Shown: piece after piece, positions 37,101 through 48,275 of the stretch
How positions within the stretch are numbered: position 1 is the stretch's first letter
Layout of the letters: every line of letters begins with the position of its first letter
From: Blastocystis hominis
Lineage: Eukaryota; Sar; Bigyra; Opalinata; Blastocystidae
NCBI RefSeq assembly: GCF_000151665.1
Contig: NW_013171821.1
Location: 421,912 to 485,911, forward strand
DNA: 64,000 nt
Direction of reading: 5' to 3'
Translations under genes and position numbers: made by a program
The notes under the pieces: model-generated
Told to the model about the DNA's origin: nothing
The model's input: the letters and a program-made list of their open reading frames with translations, nothing else
Database searches by the model: none

Positions 37101-38493
37101 CCAAGCCTACAGCCATCTTCACGGCAATGCTTTCCGACTGCTGAATCAGCACATTCAAAAAGACCAGAATGTTCGTCACCGTATCAATATCCTGACTGAT
37201 GCTCAGCAGCGAGAGAATCGACTGGAATCGCACCTTCTCCTGCGCGAACAGCATCATTTCGTCGATAGCGCGCAGCACCTGCTCGTGACCGCGCGAGCTC
37301 CGCGAGATGATCGTTAGATACATGAAAATCTTTTGCGTGATGGCGGGCTGTCGAAGGAACGCGCAGAGAAGCAGCGTGTAGACAAAATCCTCGACATCCA
37401 GAAGCCACATTAGCATGTCGTGCGTTTTGAGAATCGATCGAACCATCGGAAGCACTTCGTGCAGCTTGAGCAGATCGGCTCGGGTTCGATTTGGATTCAG
37501 CGCGATGGAGAGCATGATTTGCTGGATTCGGTGGAAGCCATGAAGGTCTCGGAACTTTTCCAGAAACGCTTTGGGCGAAGTTCCGATGATGATGCGGATC
37601 TCTCGGATTTCGCTGATTTCCAAATCGGGCTGTTGATGAAAAGAGGCAAACCAAACTCACCTGGTTCAGCAGATCCACGCAGGTTTGCACCAGCACATCG
37701 CCCGAAATCGCGTTTTGCCGGTTTTGCGTAATTAAAATCCATTTTCGCTCCTTGGGTTCCTTTTCTACCATCAAATCCCATCGTTCTTCCGGAATTCCGA
37801 GCGATTCCAGTGCTTCGATGTACATCTTGTTGAGCTCGCTCATGTCTTCGGGAGGACTGACCAATTCTTTCATGTGTTGGAGCGTGGTAATTAACTAGAA
37901 ATTACAAAAGTATCATAACAAGCACAGTCACGATGAAGCTGCTGGAGTTTGCCAACTTTTCATCCGCTACGAAGGTGATCATTCGGTCGCCCACCTGCAG
38001 ATCAATCGACTTGTGAGATTGGATCTGAGGGTTGTCCAGCCTGGAGGGTGAATTAAACTCCAACGTGGCGCTGAGCTGGATTGCTCGGCAGTGACGAATT
38101 GAAACCTCCGGATTAAATTCACTATGAGAGTAATAAAGGACATCATCCTTTAAATAGAGATAACGTTCTTGATATACAAGCTACAGATAACTTGAGTATT
38201 AAAACCCTTACCTTCTTCTTTGAAAGCGAGGCATTCTTCACTTTCAGCACCCAGCATCCAAATTCACGGGAAGCATTTAAAGTTCGTTTCGACTTCCCTC
38301 CCTTCGTTCGTTTGAATACAGAAGAAGAGTTTTCCGCTGAAAGCAAATCTGCGTTGGTTACAAATTCATTGCTCTTTGCATCCTCTGCAAGGAGACGAAC
38401 CTTGTCGCCATAGGCTTGCTTATAGAGTGAGATACTTCTCAACCGTCTTGAATCACCTGATGTGTCTAATCCATCAATGTCTGTAGAATTCAT
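34132..38493 (-). CDS. Formin with PH, FH3 and FH2 domains
   Basis: Actin nucleator/elongator. Start MNSTDIDGLDTSGDSRRLRS at 38493. Residues about 75-180 form a PH domain: FGCWVLKVKNASLSKKK spliced to LVYQERYLYLKDDVLYYSH, ending RMITFVADEKLA. The GBD/FH3 armadillo region contains LESLGIPEERWDLMVEKEP, IGTSPKAFLEKFRDLHGF and ILKTHDMLMWLLDVEDFVY. A short Ala/Pro stretch replaces a true poly-Pro FH1. Two copies of a CCDC53-like motif flank it: YSKYFAMFESGVALDDVAMV and YAKWFKLLDMHIPKEHLIIK with EGVDPSILD. FH2 contains LYWDCIDNNAIEGSVWEKM, FLLSQSKQEAAK-type linker, ERLACIKTYYQF and LILAIGNFLNG. The tail is basic, with several Arg/Pro-rich segments. Introns are about 30 nt. TAA stop follows DSRYV. 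Confidence 0.88.
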
Positions 38494-38843
38494 TGTATGT
38501 TACAAACTGAAAAATAGAAAGATAGCAAGATTCCAACAGAGAAAGATAGAATAATACGTTAAAACAATAATCGTTCGGATTTTTGGAATTAGCAAATTAG
38601 TGACTGTTGACGGATTTCCTATTCAGCAACTAGGATACCATGGATATGCATCGCAATGATATTTCGTTTCCACATGCATCTATGGGTGAGAGCAAATCAA
38701 TACAAGTTATCACGGCAGAATCTAATCAAGATAGATCGCTCAATTTAATCAACCATATTCTGATTCAGATTCTATCGTGGAGGAAAAAGCGAAGGTATTT
38801 CGTCAAGAAAACAGAGATTCATTCTTTTGAACAGTACATCTAA
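38494..38843. promoter_or_regulatory. Divergent promoter region between formin and SDHA
   Basis: 350 bp between divergent starts. A 67-codon frame (38640-38843) ends at the TAA directly before the SDHA ATG; it has no similarity and is more likely 5' flank than a gene. Confidence 0.4.
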
Positions 38844-40870
38844 ATGCTGCCCAGTTTCAGAATTATGGGAAAAACTGCTCCGGCTCTGACAAGAGCATTC
38901 CGAGCTACTGCCTGCCGTTCCGCTGTAGTTGGTAATACTGCAGATGCTAAGGTCACGAAGGATCTGGGCACTGCTTATCCTATTGGTTTGCACTGTGGGT
39001 AGCCAAGTTAGCTTGTAGTGGACCACGAGTACGACTGCGTGGTTGTCGGTGCTGGAGGTGCGGGTCTGCGTGCCGCTATGGGTCTTTCTGAATACGTATT
39101 GGCTTTTCTGTGATTTTGCTGACGCACAGGGATTCAAGACCGCCGTGATTACCAAACTGTTCCCCACGCGTTCTCACACCGTCGCTGCCCAGGGAGGCGT
39201 GAACGCTGCTCTCGGCAACATGGTAGGAGGTTCGTGCGTTGATTCTGAAGGTGCAGCACGAGGACGACTGGCGTTGGCACTTCTACGACACGGTGAAGGG
39301 TTCGGACTGGCTGGGTGACCAGGACGCGATTCACTACATGTGCCGCGAGGCTCCGCGTGCTGTGCGCGAGCTGGAGGCGTACGGTCTTCCGTTCAGCCGT
39401 TGCGAGAACGGCAAGATCTACCAGCGCGCGTTCGGTGGTCAGACGAAGAACTACGGCGAGGGCGGCCAGGCGTACCGCACGGCTGCGGCTGCGGACCGAA
39501 CGGGCCACGCGATGCTGCACACGCTGTACGGGCGGTCTCTGGCGTACAACACGTCGTACTTCATCGAGTACCACGCGCTGGATCTGATCATGAACGGCGA
39601 CGAGTGCGTGGGCGTGATGGCGCTGTGCCTGGAGGACGGGTCGATCCATCGCTTCCACTGCAAGCAGACCATCATCACCACCGGCGGCTACGGTCGCTGC
39701 TACTTCTCTGCGACGTCTGCGCACACGTGCACGGGAGACGGCACGGCGATGGCGCTGCGCGCGGGCATTCCGCTGGAGGACCCCGAGTTCGTGCAGTTCC
39801 ACCCGACGGGCATCTACGGCGTGGGCTGCCTGATGACGGAGGGCTGCCGCGGCGAGGGCGGCGTGCTGCGCAACAGCGAGGGCGAGCGCTTCATGGAGCG
39901 GTACGCGCCGACGGCGAAGGACCTGGCGTGCCGCGACGTGGTGTCGCGCGCGATGACGATGGAGATCCGCGAGGGCCGCGGCGTGGGCAAGCTGAAGGAC
40001 CACATCTACCTGCACCTGGACCACCTGCCCGCCGACCTGCTGGCGGAGCGCCTGCCGGGCATTTCCGAGACGGCCATGATCTTCGCGGGCGTGGACGTGA
40101 CGAAGGAGCCGGTGCCGGTGCTGCCCACGGTGCACTACAACATGGGCGGCCTGCCCACGAACTACCACGGCCAGGTGCTGAAGCCCACGGAGCAGGACAC
40201 GGAGAAGGTGGTGCCCGGACTCTGGTGCGCCGGCGAGGCGGCCTGCACGTCGGTGCACGGCGCCAACCGCCTGGGCGCGAACTCCCTGCTGGACATCGTG
40301 GTGTTCGGCCGCGCCTGCGCGAACTACATCAACGAGATCAGCAAGCCCGGCGAGGCGAAGACCCCGCTGCCCGCGGACGCCGGCAAGGCCTGTCTGGAGA
40401 ACCTGGACCGCCTGCGCTACGCGAAGGGCGCCATCCCCACCGCGCAGCTGCGACTGCGCATGCAGCGCACCATGCAGGACTACGCGGCGGTGTTCCGCAC
40501 GGAGGAGACGCTGCAGGAGGGATGCAAGCGCATGAACGAGGTGGTGAAGGAGATCCGCGACGTGGGCATCACCGATCGCTCCATGATCTGGAACACCGAT
40601 CTCATCGAGACGCTCGAGCTCCAGAATCTCCTCGAGCAGGCACACTGCACCATGATCGCCGCCGAGGCGCGCAAGGAGTCGCGTGGAGCCCACGCGCGCG
40701 AGGACTACAAGGAGCGCGATGACGTGAACTGGTTGAAGCACACCGTCGCCTACCACGACGACGCTCTGTTTGGAACGGGAACCACCAAGCTGATGTACCG
40801 TCCCGTGCATATGAACACGCTGGACGAGAACGAAGTGAAGCCCATTCCGCCCAAGGCGCGTGTGTATTAA
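38844..40870 (+). CDS. SDHA: Succinate dehydrogenase flavoprotein subunit
   Basis: Complex II subunit that oxidises succinate to fumarate (or the reverse) with covalent FAD, at the inner membrane of the mitochondrion-related organelle. Start [19 protein letters not shown] is a basic presequence. Three short introns (33-36 nt) lie in the first 400 bp. Motifs: [20 protein letters not shown] (FAD dinucleotide fold), [20 protein letters not shown] (His that carries FAD), [36 protein letters not shown] and [19 protein letters not shown] (active site), [26 protein letters not shown]. About 620 aa, complete, ending [10 protein letters not shown]. The 1.6-kb main exon is strongly GC-rich with biased codons, as expected for a highly expressed gene; this produces long false frames on the other strand and in frame +1. 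Confidence 0.95.
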
Positions 40871-40904
40871 TCGTTTATTGTAACTGTGTTGTTGTAATTA
40901 GGAG

Positions 40905-40912
40905 TGTTTGTT
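40905..40912 (+). terminator. TGTTTGTT 3'-end motif of SDHA
   Basis: Exact motif 35 bases past the TAA stop. Confidence 0.65.
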
Positions 40913-41528
40913 GGGAGATTTTTGTGTGGGTGTGTGGGTTAGATAATTGGAGGGGAGTGTTTTCTGGAGGAGGGGTGGTCGAGAGAGTGGGAGAGTGAAT
41001 GTTCAATAGGATATGTGTCGAAAAGAGTCGTAGTTGGATAACTAGATAGAAATTGGTGGTGGTGGTTTATTCTAATGGTGTGAAGAAATTGCATTTGAGG
41101 AGAAAAACAGAGTTTTGAAGCATGTTCCATAGTCCTTCCTGCTTTCTATATCAGATTGTATCTAGAAGCATTTATATCAATATGGTTGAATCAAATGGAA
41201 AGAATGTGGGAACTTGGGCAGCAGTTACTAATTACTATACTTTTGTACAATCGCTCCATATTCGTTCTTTTCAATGCGATCTCGTTCATTGAGGATTGAT
41301 TTTGTCATACCTTCCAGAAGAAAGAAACACATATACTCTCATATCTCAACAATAAGAACAGACAACATTGTTAAAAGAAGCAGTGCATGACTAATGAGTT
41401 ATTATTATTTATATTTCACACCAAATCGATCATCTTTCACCTGTCCATTATTAGTGGAGACTTATGGAAATGCTAAAAATCGAACTATTGCATTTTTGTT
41501 ATTTTGTATGTTTATTTATTTTCTGGAT
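40913..41528. other. Intergenic region, no gene seen
   Basis: About 600 bp, first G/T-rich then AT-rich, upstream of the papain-LRR gene. An in-frame extension from 41394 precedes the chosen start but carries no signal-peptide pattern at its own N-terminus. Confidence 0.5.
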
Positions 41529-44500
41529 ATGAGAGCGATTCTTGTATTATCAGTCATCTTACAGCTAATCTATGCCTCTGCGACTTATTCATGCGATCCA
41601 ACTGGCTATTTTGACTACTTAAGTGCTTATCCTTCCAAGTACGGATCGGTGACTTCGGAATTTCCAATGTAATACTATTCAGTAATTACAATACATAGGG
41701 ATCATTTCAATGACTGGAAACAAGCCTGTTTGGATATCGAGAGAAAGGCTGAATATAGACACTATCCCATGAATTTCTCTATTCTGTCTGATTTTAGTGA
41801 TGAAGACTTGAACCAGATGATGAATCTCGGCATGAAGTATTCTGGAGAAGGTTCTTATGCTGATCCTGAGGATGATGTGCCTGCACCTTGGACAGGAACT
41901 ATTGTTAATCGTGACTTATGTTCTGGAGCTGAGAAATATTCGACTTCCAATTCGAAGGCTACTTCATGGGCAAGTGCGTTGATCTTTGCTGCAGAAACTG
42001 TTTTGAAGAAAAGAGGATATGATGAACCGTTGTCCTTGTCGTATGTTATCCAGTGCCTTCCATACAGCCAAGAAATTGAACCGAACGATGTTACTCCTTC
42101 TGATATCATTGCATTTGTGACAGAGAAAGGACTGATGAGCGAAGCCGTTGCTGGATTGCTTGATGAAAACGAGCTATGTTCAGCGAATACTCCCAAGTTC
42201 TATTTTGAAGTGGAGAAGAACGATATTCCGAACAAGAGTGGATTGATGAAGTTTATTGCTGAGGGCAATCCTGTGATTGTGCTGATGGCTCTCGACCTGG
42301 TTCGAATGAAGACTGTGAACGATGTGACAGGTGATGACATTTACACCGGAGCTACGCAGCAGCCTTCTCTGTATGGTGTGATGAAGGGATTCGATGAAAA
42401 GAAATGGACCGTGACTTTCAACGTGGTGCCTTGCGAGAATATCGAGATGAATCTCCCTGTTGTGGATAATGATACAAACGCGAACTATGCTGGAATTGCT
42501 GGATATGCGATATCGATGAAACTACTGTCGGTACCTCCAGAAGTCATTTGCTTTGATGTGAAGAAGGACATCAGAGAAATACCTGATATAGTATCCAAAC
42601 TGAGATTCAAGCACTTTAATCCTAGCGATGTTGAAGAACTGACACTTGCTTATCAATATCTAAGAGATCTGATTATCGAAGACAATGCATTCCCTATTAT
42701 GTCTTCCTTCAATATTTCTTGTCCCATTCTGAATAGTTTCTTAATTGCTGATAGCACTATGTCCGGCCTAGCATCCTCACGTCGCTTGATGGAAATGAAT
42801 GGATACTTCATACTGAATACTCCGAATCTGATGCTTATGAATGTCGGAATACAATCTCTGTTGAACTTTATGGCGATGTCTGTGACTCAGATCAGTTCGA
42901 ATTTCACACTGGAATTGGGAGCTTATTCCATGAGCAATGTGGAGAGAGTTGAGTATATGGTGGAAATTCCGATGGACATTGTGACCCATATCCAGACAAC
43001 GATTGAGAATAACGTAGGACATGAGAACCCTGTGGTTATTGTACCAATCAATCCTGTTGTGACTCCTACTCCTACGCCCACTCCTCTTCCCACTACACTT
43101 CCTCCACCAACTACTGCAACTCCGACGACTCCAGTACCAACTACTCAGCCTCCTACAACTCAGCCTCCTACTCCTACTCCTACTCCTACTCCTACTCCTA
43201 CTCCTACACCCACGCCCACTCCTACTCCCAAGCCAACTACCCAGCCTCCTACTCCTACTCCTACTCCAACACCTACACCCACGCCCAAGCCTACAACTCC
43301 AACACCTACTCCCACACCCACACCAACGCCCAAGCCTACAACGCCTACACCTACACCTACTCCTACTCCCACTCCTACGCCCAAGCCTACAACGCCTACA
43401 CCAACACCCACTCCTACTCCTACTCCTACTCCCACTCCTTCCATTACTCAACCTGTTTCATATTCCATCGAAAGATATTATGGTGATACTCCAGACAACT
43501 ATGAAAATATGATTATCTATTATGGATTGAGTGATTCTGAATTCCTGTCTCTTTCCTATAACTCGACTTCAACAGAAGTTATCAATGGAACCGCAATTCC
43601 ACAACTACTAAGAATCTATTTGGAAGGAATCAACAATGGATGGAAAAACGATTCCTATGTTATTATCCGCAGTGAATTTGGAACTACTGAAAGAATCTCG
43701 CTCAATGGAAAACTCTCGACGAATCTATTTATCCACCTTTCGTATGGATTGATTCCAGAAACATTAGTAACAAGCTGTGATGAGTATTCCAATGTGGATT
43801 CATCAACTAAAATACTTCACATCGCAAGTAACGCCTGTAACGACGATAAACTAACAACATTTACTACAGAAAGACTTAGTGAATTGATCCAGTTGGAGAT
43901 TGATAGTTGGAATTTCAAAACAGTCAACACATTTGACATTGACAACAATCAAAAACTAGAATATGTGAATATCAAGTCCAACTCCTTTGTAGAAAGAAAA
44001 ACACAATATGATACTGAATTTGATAATGATGGATCTGCATCATTCCGTATTGTGAATTGTGATTCACTTAGATCAATTGAAATCGGAGATTTTTGCTTTG
44101 CTAGCTATGGAGGTGTATTTGAATTAAAGAATTTACCCTTATTGGAGTCTATCGCCATTGGTAGTAATGTGGAATTTTCACTGAACTTTTACTGGTCTTC
44201 ATTTGATATTCGAGGTAATAGTTTATTATTATATATATATAATGATAGATCTTCCAAGTCTCAAATCCATTGAATTAGGCGCTTATGCATTTGCTGATTC
44301 CCATAGAATAGTAATAGAAGGTTAGAATATATAGTAGTCGGATAAGACAATAGATCTCCCTTCATTACAATCAATTTCAGTTCGTCAGTGGGCTCTTGCT
44401 GGTAATTCCAATGATACTTCATGTTCCTTAACAATGAGAAGTACAAATTATATATTCACTAGTATATAGATCTTCCTATACTGGAAACCGTTACTTTTGA

Positions 44501-47500
44501 TTGGGGAGTGTTTACACATCCTCGTATTATACAATTGGAAAGTATCTACAATGTCTTAACTTATAATATTATAGATATTCCTAATTTAGAAAATGTAACA
44601 TATGATGGATATTTCACTAGTGTAATGCTCTTTACTGTTGATAGTAATCAAATTTACTTAATTATTCACATTCTTAGATGTTCATCCTACATTTGCTCTA
44701 TATCTCACTGAAACGACTTATTCTTGTGATTATATTCAATCTATTCCTTCAACTAACACTACCATTATTCTACCAAATTGGACTTGTAATGAGGTAAACT
44801 ATACAACATTTGATTTCTCTCGATTCATTGATCTTGAATATTTGGAAATCGGAAGTGATAGTTTTGGTTTTGTAGAAACATTTAATATGGATGGAATGCA
44901 TAAATTGACAACATTGATAATAGGCAGTTCCTCGTTTACTGAAAGCAAATATGCTGAAGATAATCGTGTACATAAATCATTCCACATAAAGAATTGTGAA
45001 CTATTGGCATCCATTGAGATTGCGGGTAATGCTTTTTCAGATTATGCAGGTGAATTTGAATTAGCAAATCTTCCTACATTAAAGACAATCAGTATTGGTT
45101 CCGGTTATTATTTCTCCAATAATTTCTATCATAGTTCATTTGTAGTTCGAAGTAATTATAGTTTGCAGTCCTGCAATCATTAGATCTTCCCAGTTTGGAG
45201 TCTATTGTGCTTGGTCAAAATGTATTCCAAGAATCCATGAACACAATAATCGAAGGTTCATCACACTGCGTATACATTATGAATCGTAGACTTACCTTCC
45301 TTAAAAACGATACATGTGGGCCAAAATTCTTTGGTGGGAGTTCATAATGATACATCATGCTCATTAGTTATGAGAAGTAATTATTGTATTCTCCAAGTAA
45401 TAATAAGATCTCCCTAATTTATCTTCTTTGATTTCTGATTCTGTAAGCATTAACTATCAACGTATTATTATTTTGGAAAGTAAAAGATAATTGTTGTTAT
45501 TAATCTCAGATATACCCAATATTCAAGAATTGTCGGAATATGAAACTTTTGATCATGCTCTTATTACTTCAGTCAAAAGTAGTTTCAAATAATGTCTCCA
45601 TAATATATTTAGATGTGAATCCTACACTTGCCAAGTATTTTGCGGAAACTACTCATTCTTGTGATTATATTCAATCTATTCCTTCAACTAACACATCTAT
45701 CATTCTGCCAGATGGGACTTGTAACGAAATGAACTATACAACATTTGATTTCTCTCGATTCACTGATCTTGAATATTTGGAAATCGGAAGCAATAGTTTC
45801 GGTTTTGTGGATACATTCATCATTAATGGATTAAGCAAACTAACAACGCTAATAATAGGAAGAAACTCATTTACGGAAATAAAGAATGGTGCTGCAAATA
45901 ACCCTGATAAGTCATTCCACATAAAGAATTGTCAATTACTAACATTGATTGAAATAAACGACAATAGTTTTTCCGATTTTTCAGGTGAATTTGAATTGGT
46001 AAATCTTCCATCCTTAAAGTCAATCAAAATTGGTAATGCCGATATGTTATCAAATAGTTTCTTCTATAGTCCATTCATTATTCGAGGTACTTATTTGATT
46101 GGTTGTTTTGAGGTGTATAGATCTACCAAGTTTGCTATCTATTGAATTAGGCATGTATGCATTTTGTGAAACTGAAACTGCTATCATCCAAGGTACATTA
46201 TGTTTTGAATTGGATATTACTTAGACCTTCCTTCTTTAGAGTCAATTAGTCTGGGAGAATTATCTCTAGCTGGTAATTTGGATATGTCTTGCTCGTTGAC
46301 AATGAGAAGTAATATAACCGAAGAAATGATAACTAGATCTTCCAAATTTGACGACTATTGTTGATAATTATTATGGATCTCTATCTAGTTTTATGATAGT
46401 AACACTAGAGAGTACATGAATAATAATAATAATAATAACTTTTAGATATTCCTAATTTGCAAAATGTGAATGCATACAGTTATTTCGATTATACTCTCAT
46501 TGCTACTATTAACAGTGATTCTTCGTTTGTTCATTCACATTCTTAGATGTTCATCCTACATTTGCTCTATATCTCACTGAAACGACTTATTCTTGTGATT
46601 ATATTCATTCTATTCCTTCAACTAACACTACCATTATTCTACCAAATTGGACTTGTAATGAGGTAAACTATACAACATTTGATTTCTCTCGATTCATTGA
46701 TCTTGAATATTTGGAAATCGGAAGTGATAGTTTTGGTTTTGTAGAAACATTTAATATGGATGGAATGCATAGTCTGAAAACATTGAAAATAGGTCCAAAA
46801 TCTTTCACACATTATAAAAATTTTGATCACTATTATCCTGGATCTATATTTCACATAAAGAATTGTGCATTATTGGAATCCATAGAAATAGGAAGAAACA
46901 GTTTTTCTGATTATTCAGGTGAATTTGAATTAGAAAATCTTCCCTCGTTACAGACCATCAGTATTGGTGATATGATGAATGATGATTGGTCGTCACATAA
47001 TTTCTATTATTCTGCATTTATCATAAGAGGTATCAAAGATAGATTACATCTAATTGATAAGATCTTCCAAAACTACAATCTATTATATTGGGCATGTATG
47101 CGTTTAATTTTGCGGATCCAATTGTTATAGAAAGTATTTTTGTTAACAATGTGATTTCACCTTGTAGATCTTCCATTATTGCAATCGATTAAGATGGGTG
47201 ATAGTGCTCTCGGTTTCAGTTCTCTTCTAAAAATGCGAAGCATGAATTCTATTTGCTCCTTTTAATAGTTAGATCTACTTAACCTTCAAGATCTAACATC
47301 TCAGTATTCTAGCTTTAGTACTGTTTCTAGAGTAATATTAGAAAGTATATTTTGTGATTAATCATTATAATAGATATTCCAAATCTTGTTAATGTTGATC
47401 TTCCTGACTCATTTTGGTATGTGGAATATAAATCAATTAAGAGTAATGTCATTATACTATTATAATGCGTAGATGTTTCGCCTTTACTAGCTGATCTTGT

Positions 47501-47519
47501 CGTTGTTTACGAATATTAG
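41529..47519 (+). CDS. Secreted inactive papain-like domain fused to leucine-rich modules
   Basis: Start [22 protein letters not shown] at 41529 gives a signal peptide; one 30-nt intron (41669-41698) follows. A C1A prodomain-like helix ([34 protein letters not shown]) precedes a papain-like domain. The active-site block reads [20 protein letters not shown] where papain has QGSCGSCWAFSA, so the catalytic Cys is Ser. The His block reads [18 protein letters not shown] in place of DHAVAAVGYG, so the His is also missing. After an LRR-like stretch comes a ~130-residue Pro/Thr linker and then four tandem LRR modules with repeated motifs such as [14 protein letters not shown]-type units. The last module breaks off at [15 protein letters not shown] and TAG; TGTTTGTT follows at 47564. 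Probably a surface or secreted adhesion/binding protein; no membrane anchor was seen at the C-terminus. Confidence 0.75.
43040..43440 (+). repeat. Pro/Thr linker repeat
   Basis: Degenerate tandem CCTACT/ACTCC units code for TPTPTP runs broken by KPTT and QPPT. Likely an extended, possibly O-glycosylated stalk. The other strand reads as a false Gly/Val frame. Confidence 0.9.
43735..47472 (+). repeat. Four tandem ~935-bp LRR modules with matching introns
   Basis: Module starts (exon beginning AT-GTT-CAT-CCT or AT-GTG-AAT-CCT) lie at 44678, 45613, 46547 and the truncated 47473; spacing is 935, 934 and 926 bp. The module before 44678 is more diverged. Each module has one long LRR exon ([15 protein letters not shown]...) and four short exons of about 70-90 nt opening with DLPSL/NLPSL/NIPNL. 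Introns are 28-35 nt, all phase 1, at equivalent places. Confidence 0.85.
47240..47272 (+). other. Intron with GC donor in the last LRR module
   Basis: The equivalent intron in the other modules begins GT after ...ATGAGAA; here the sequence is ATGCGAA followed by GCATGA, and the acceptor AG at 47271-47272 is kept. A GC-AG intron fits the frame. Confidence 0.55.
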
Positions 47520-47563
47520 AAATCAATCGAATCGAAATACAAGTAAGTTACTGAAGCATAAAG

Positions 47564-47571
47564 TGTTTGTT
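47564..47571 (+). terminator. TGTTTGTT 3'-end motif of the papain-LRR gene
   Basis: Exact motif 45 bases past the TAG. Confidence 0.6.
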
Positions 47572-48275
47572 TGAATCACCATTCAATGAAGGTTTGTTAG
47601 CGCGTATCCTTCGTTGTTTTCTTATTATCACTTTATTCAAAATTAATATAATTATTAATAGAACCTATTTATATGTATTAGTTTTGTATTCTTTATTATA
47701 AATAACAACTAATTATGGAAATTTCCTTACATCAATTATCATCATCACTTCTCTAGTAATAGTGTTTTTCTTGATCATTCATCTAGGTACCTATGTTTTT
47801 ACCATTCCAAATCTATCATTTATTCCATGGTACTGTGAATGCGCATAATTAACAATTGTTGTCCATTTTTAACATCCCACTGAACTATAATACGTTATAA
47901 TACGTCTGTTGAGTTTTGCTAGTTGATTAGTTGTGTATTGACGTGTATTGCATTATAATAATTGGCCGCCTTTTTCGCGCCAACAATCTCCATTTTTGTC
48001 ATTAAAGCCTGGTCGTCCATATCAAGCCGCCTCTCCGCTGCGCGCTATCATATATTCCGATCCACCCCTGATGCCGCACGTCAGCAGGGAAAATATATGA
48101 GTGCAAAATCATGCCAATACCTAACTACTCGGGAAGTCAATGACTCCCCTATTTTTCACGCTGTCTATGGCAAAGAGGAATAATGTACTGCTCCATACTT
48201 ATCCAAAACTCACCTAGTAACGACTCGTACGAATGGATCATCCCTTATAGTTATTAGAACCCCTACATCACTTCC
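47572..48275. other. Intergenic region with an unsupported short frame
   Basis: About 700 bp, AT-rich except for a GC-richer patch at 47962-48183 that holds a 73-codon plus-strand frame. The frame has no recognised motif. It could be the edge of a mobile insertion that brought the capsid-like ORF next door. Confidence 0.35.

Noticed and set aside
39149-40810. 553-codon minus-strand frame and a 460-codon plus-strand frame (39340-40722) over SDHA
   Set aside because: Both are shadows of the GC-rich, codon-biased SDHA exon; low-complexity Arg/His/Ala content and no domain.
43160-43451. Gly/Val- and Arg/Ser-rich minus-strand frames
   Set aside because: Reverse of the Pro/Thr linker repeat.
47962-48183. 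73-codon frame in a GC-richer patch as a gene
   Set aside because: No motif, no start context and no 3' signal; kept only as a note in the intergenic entry.
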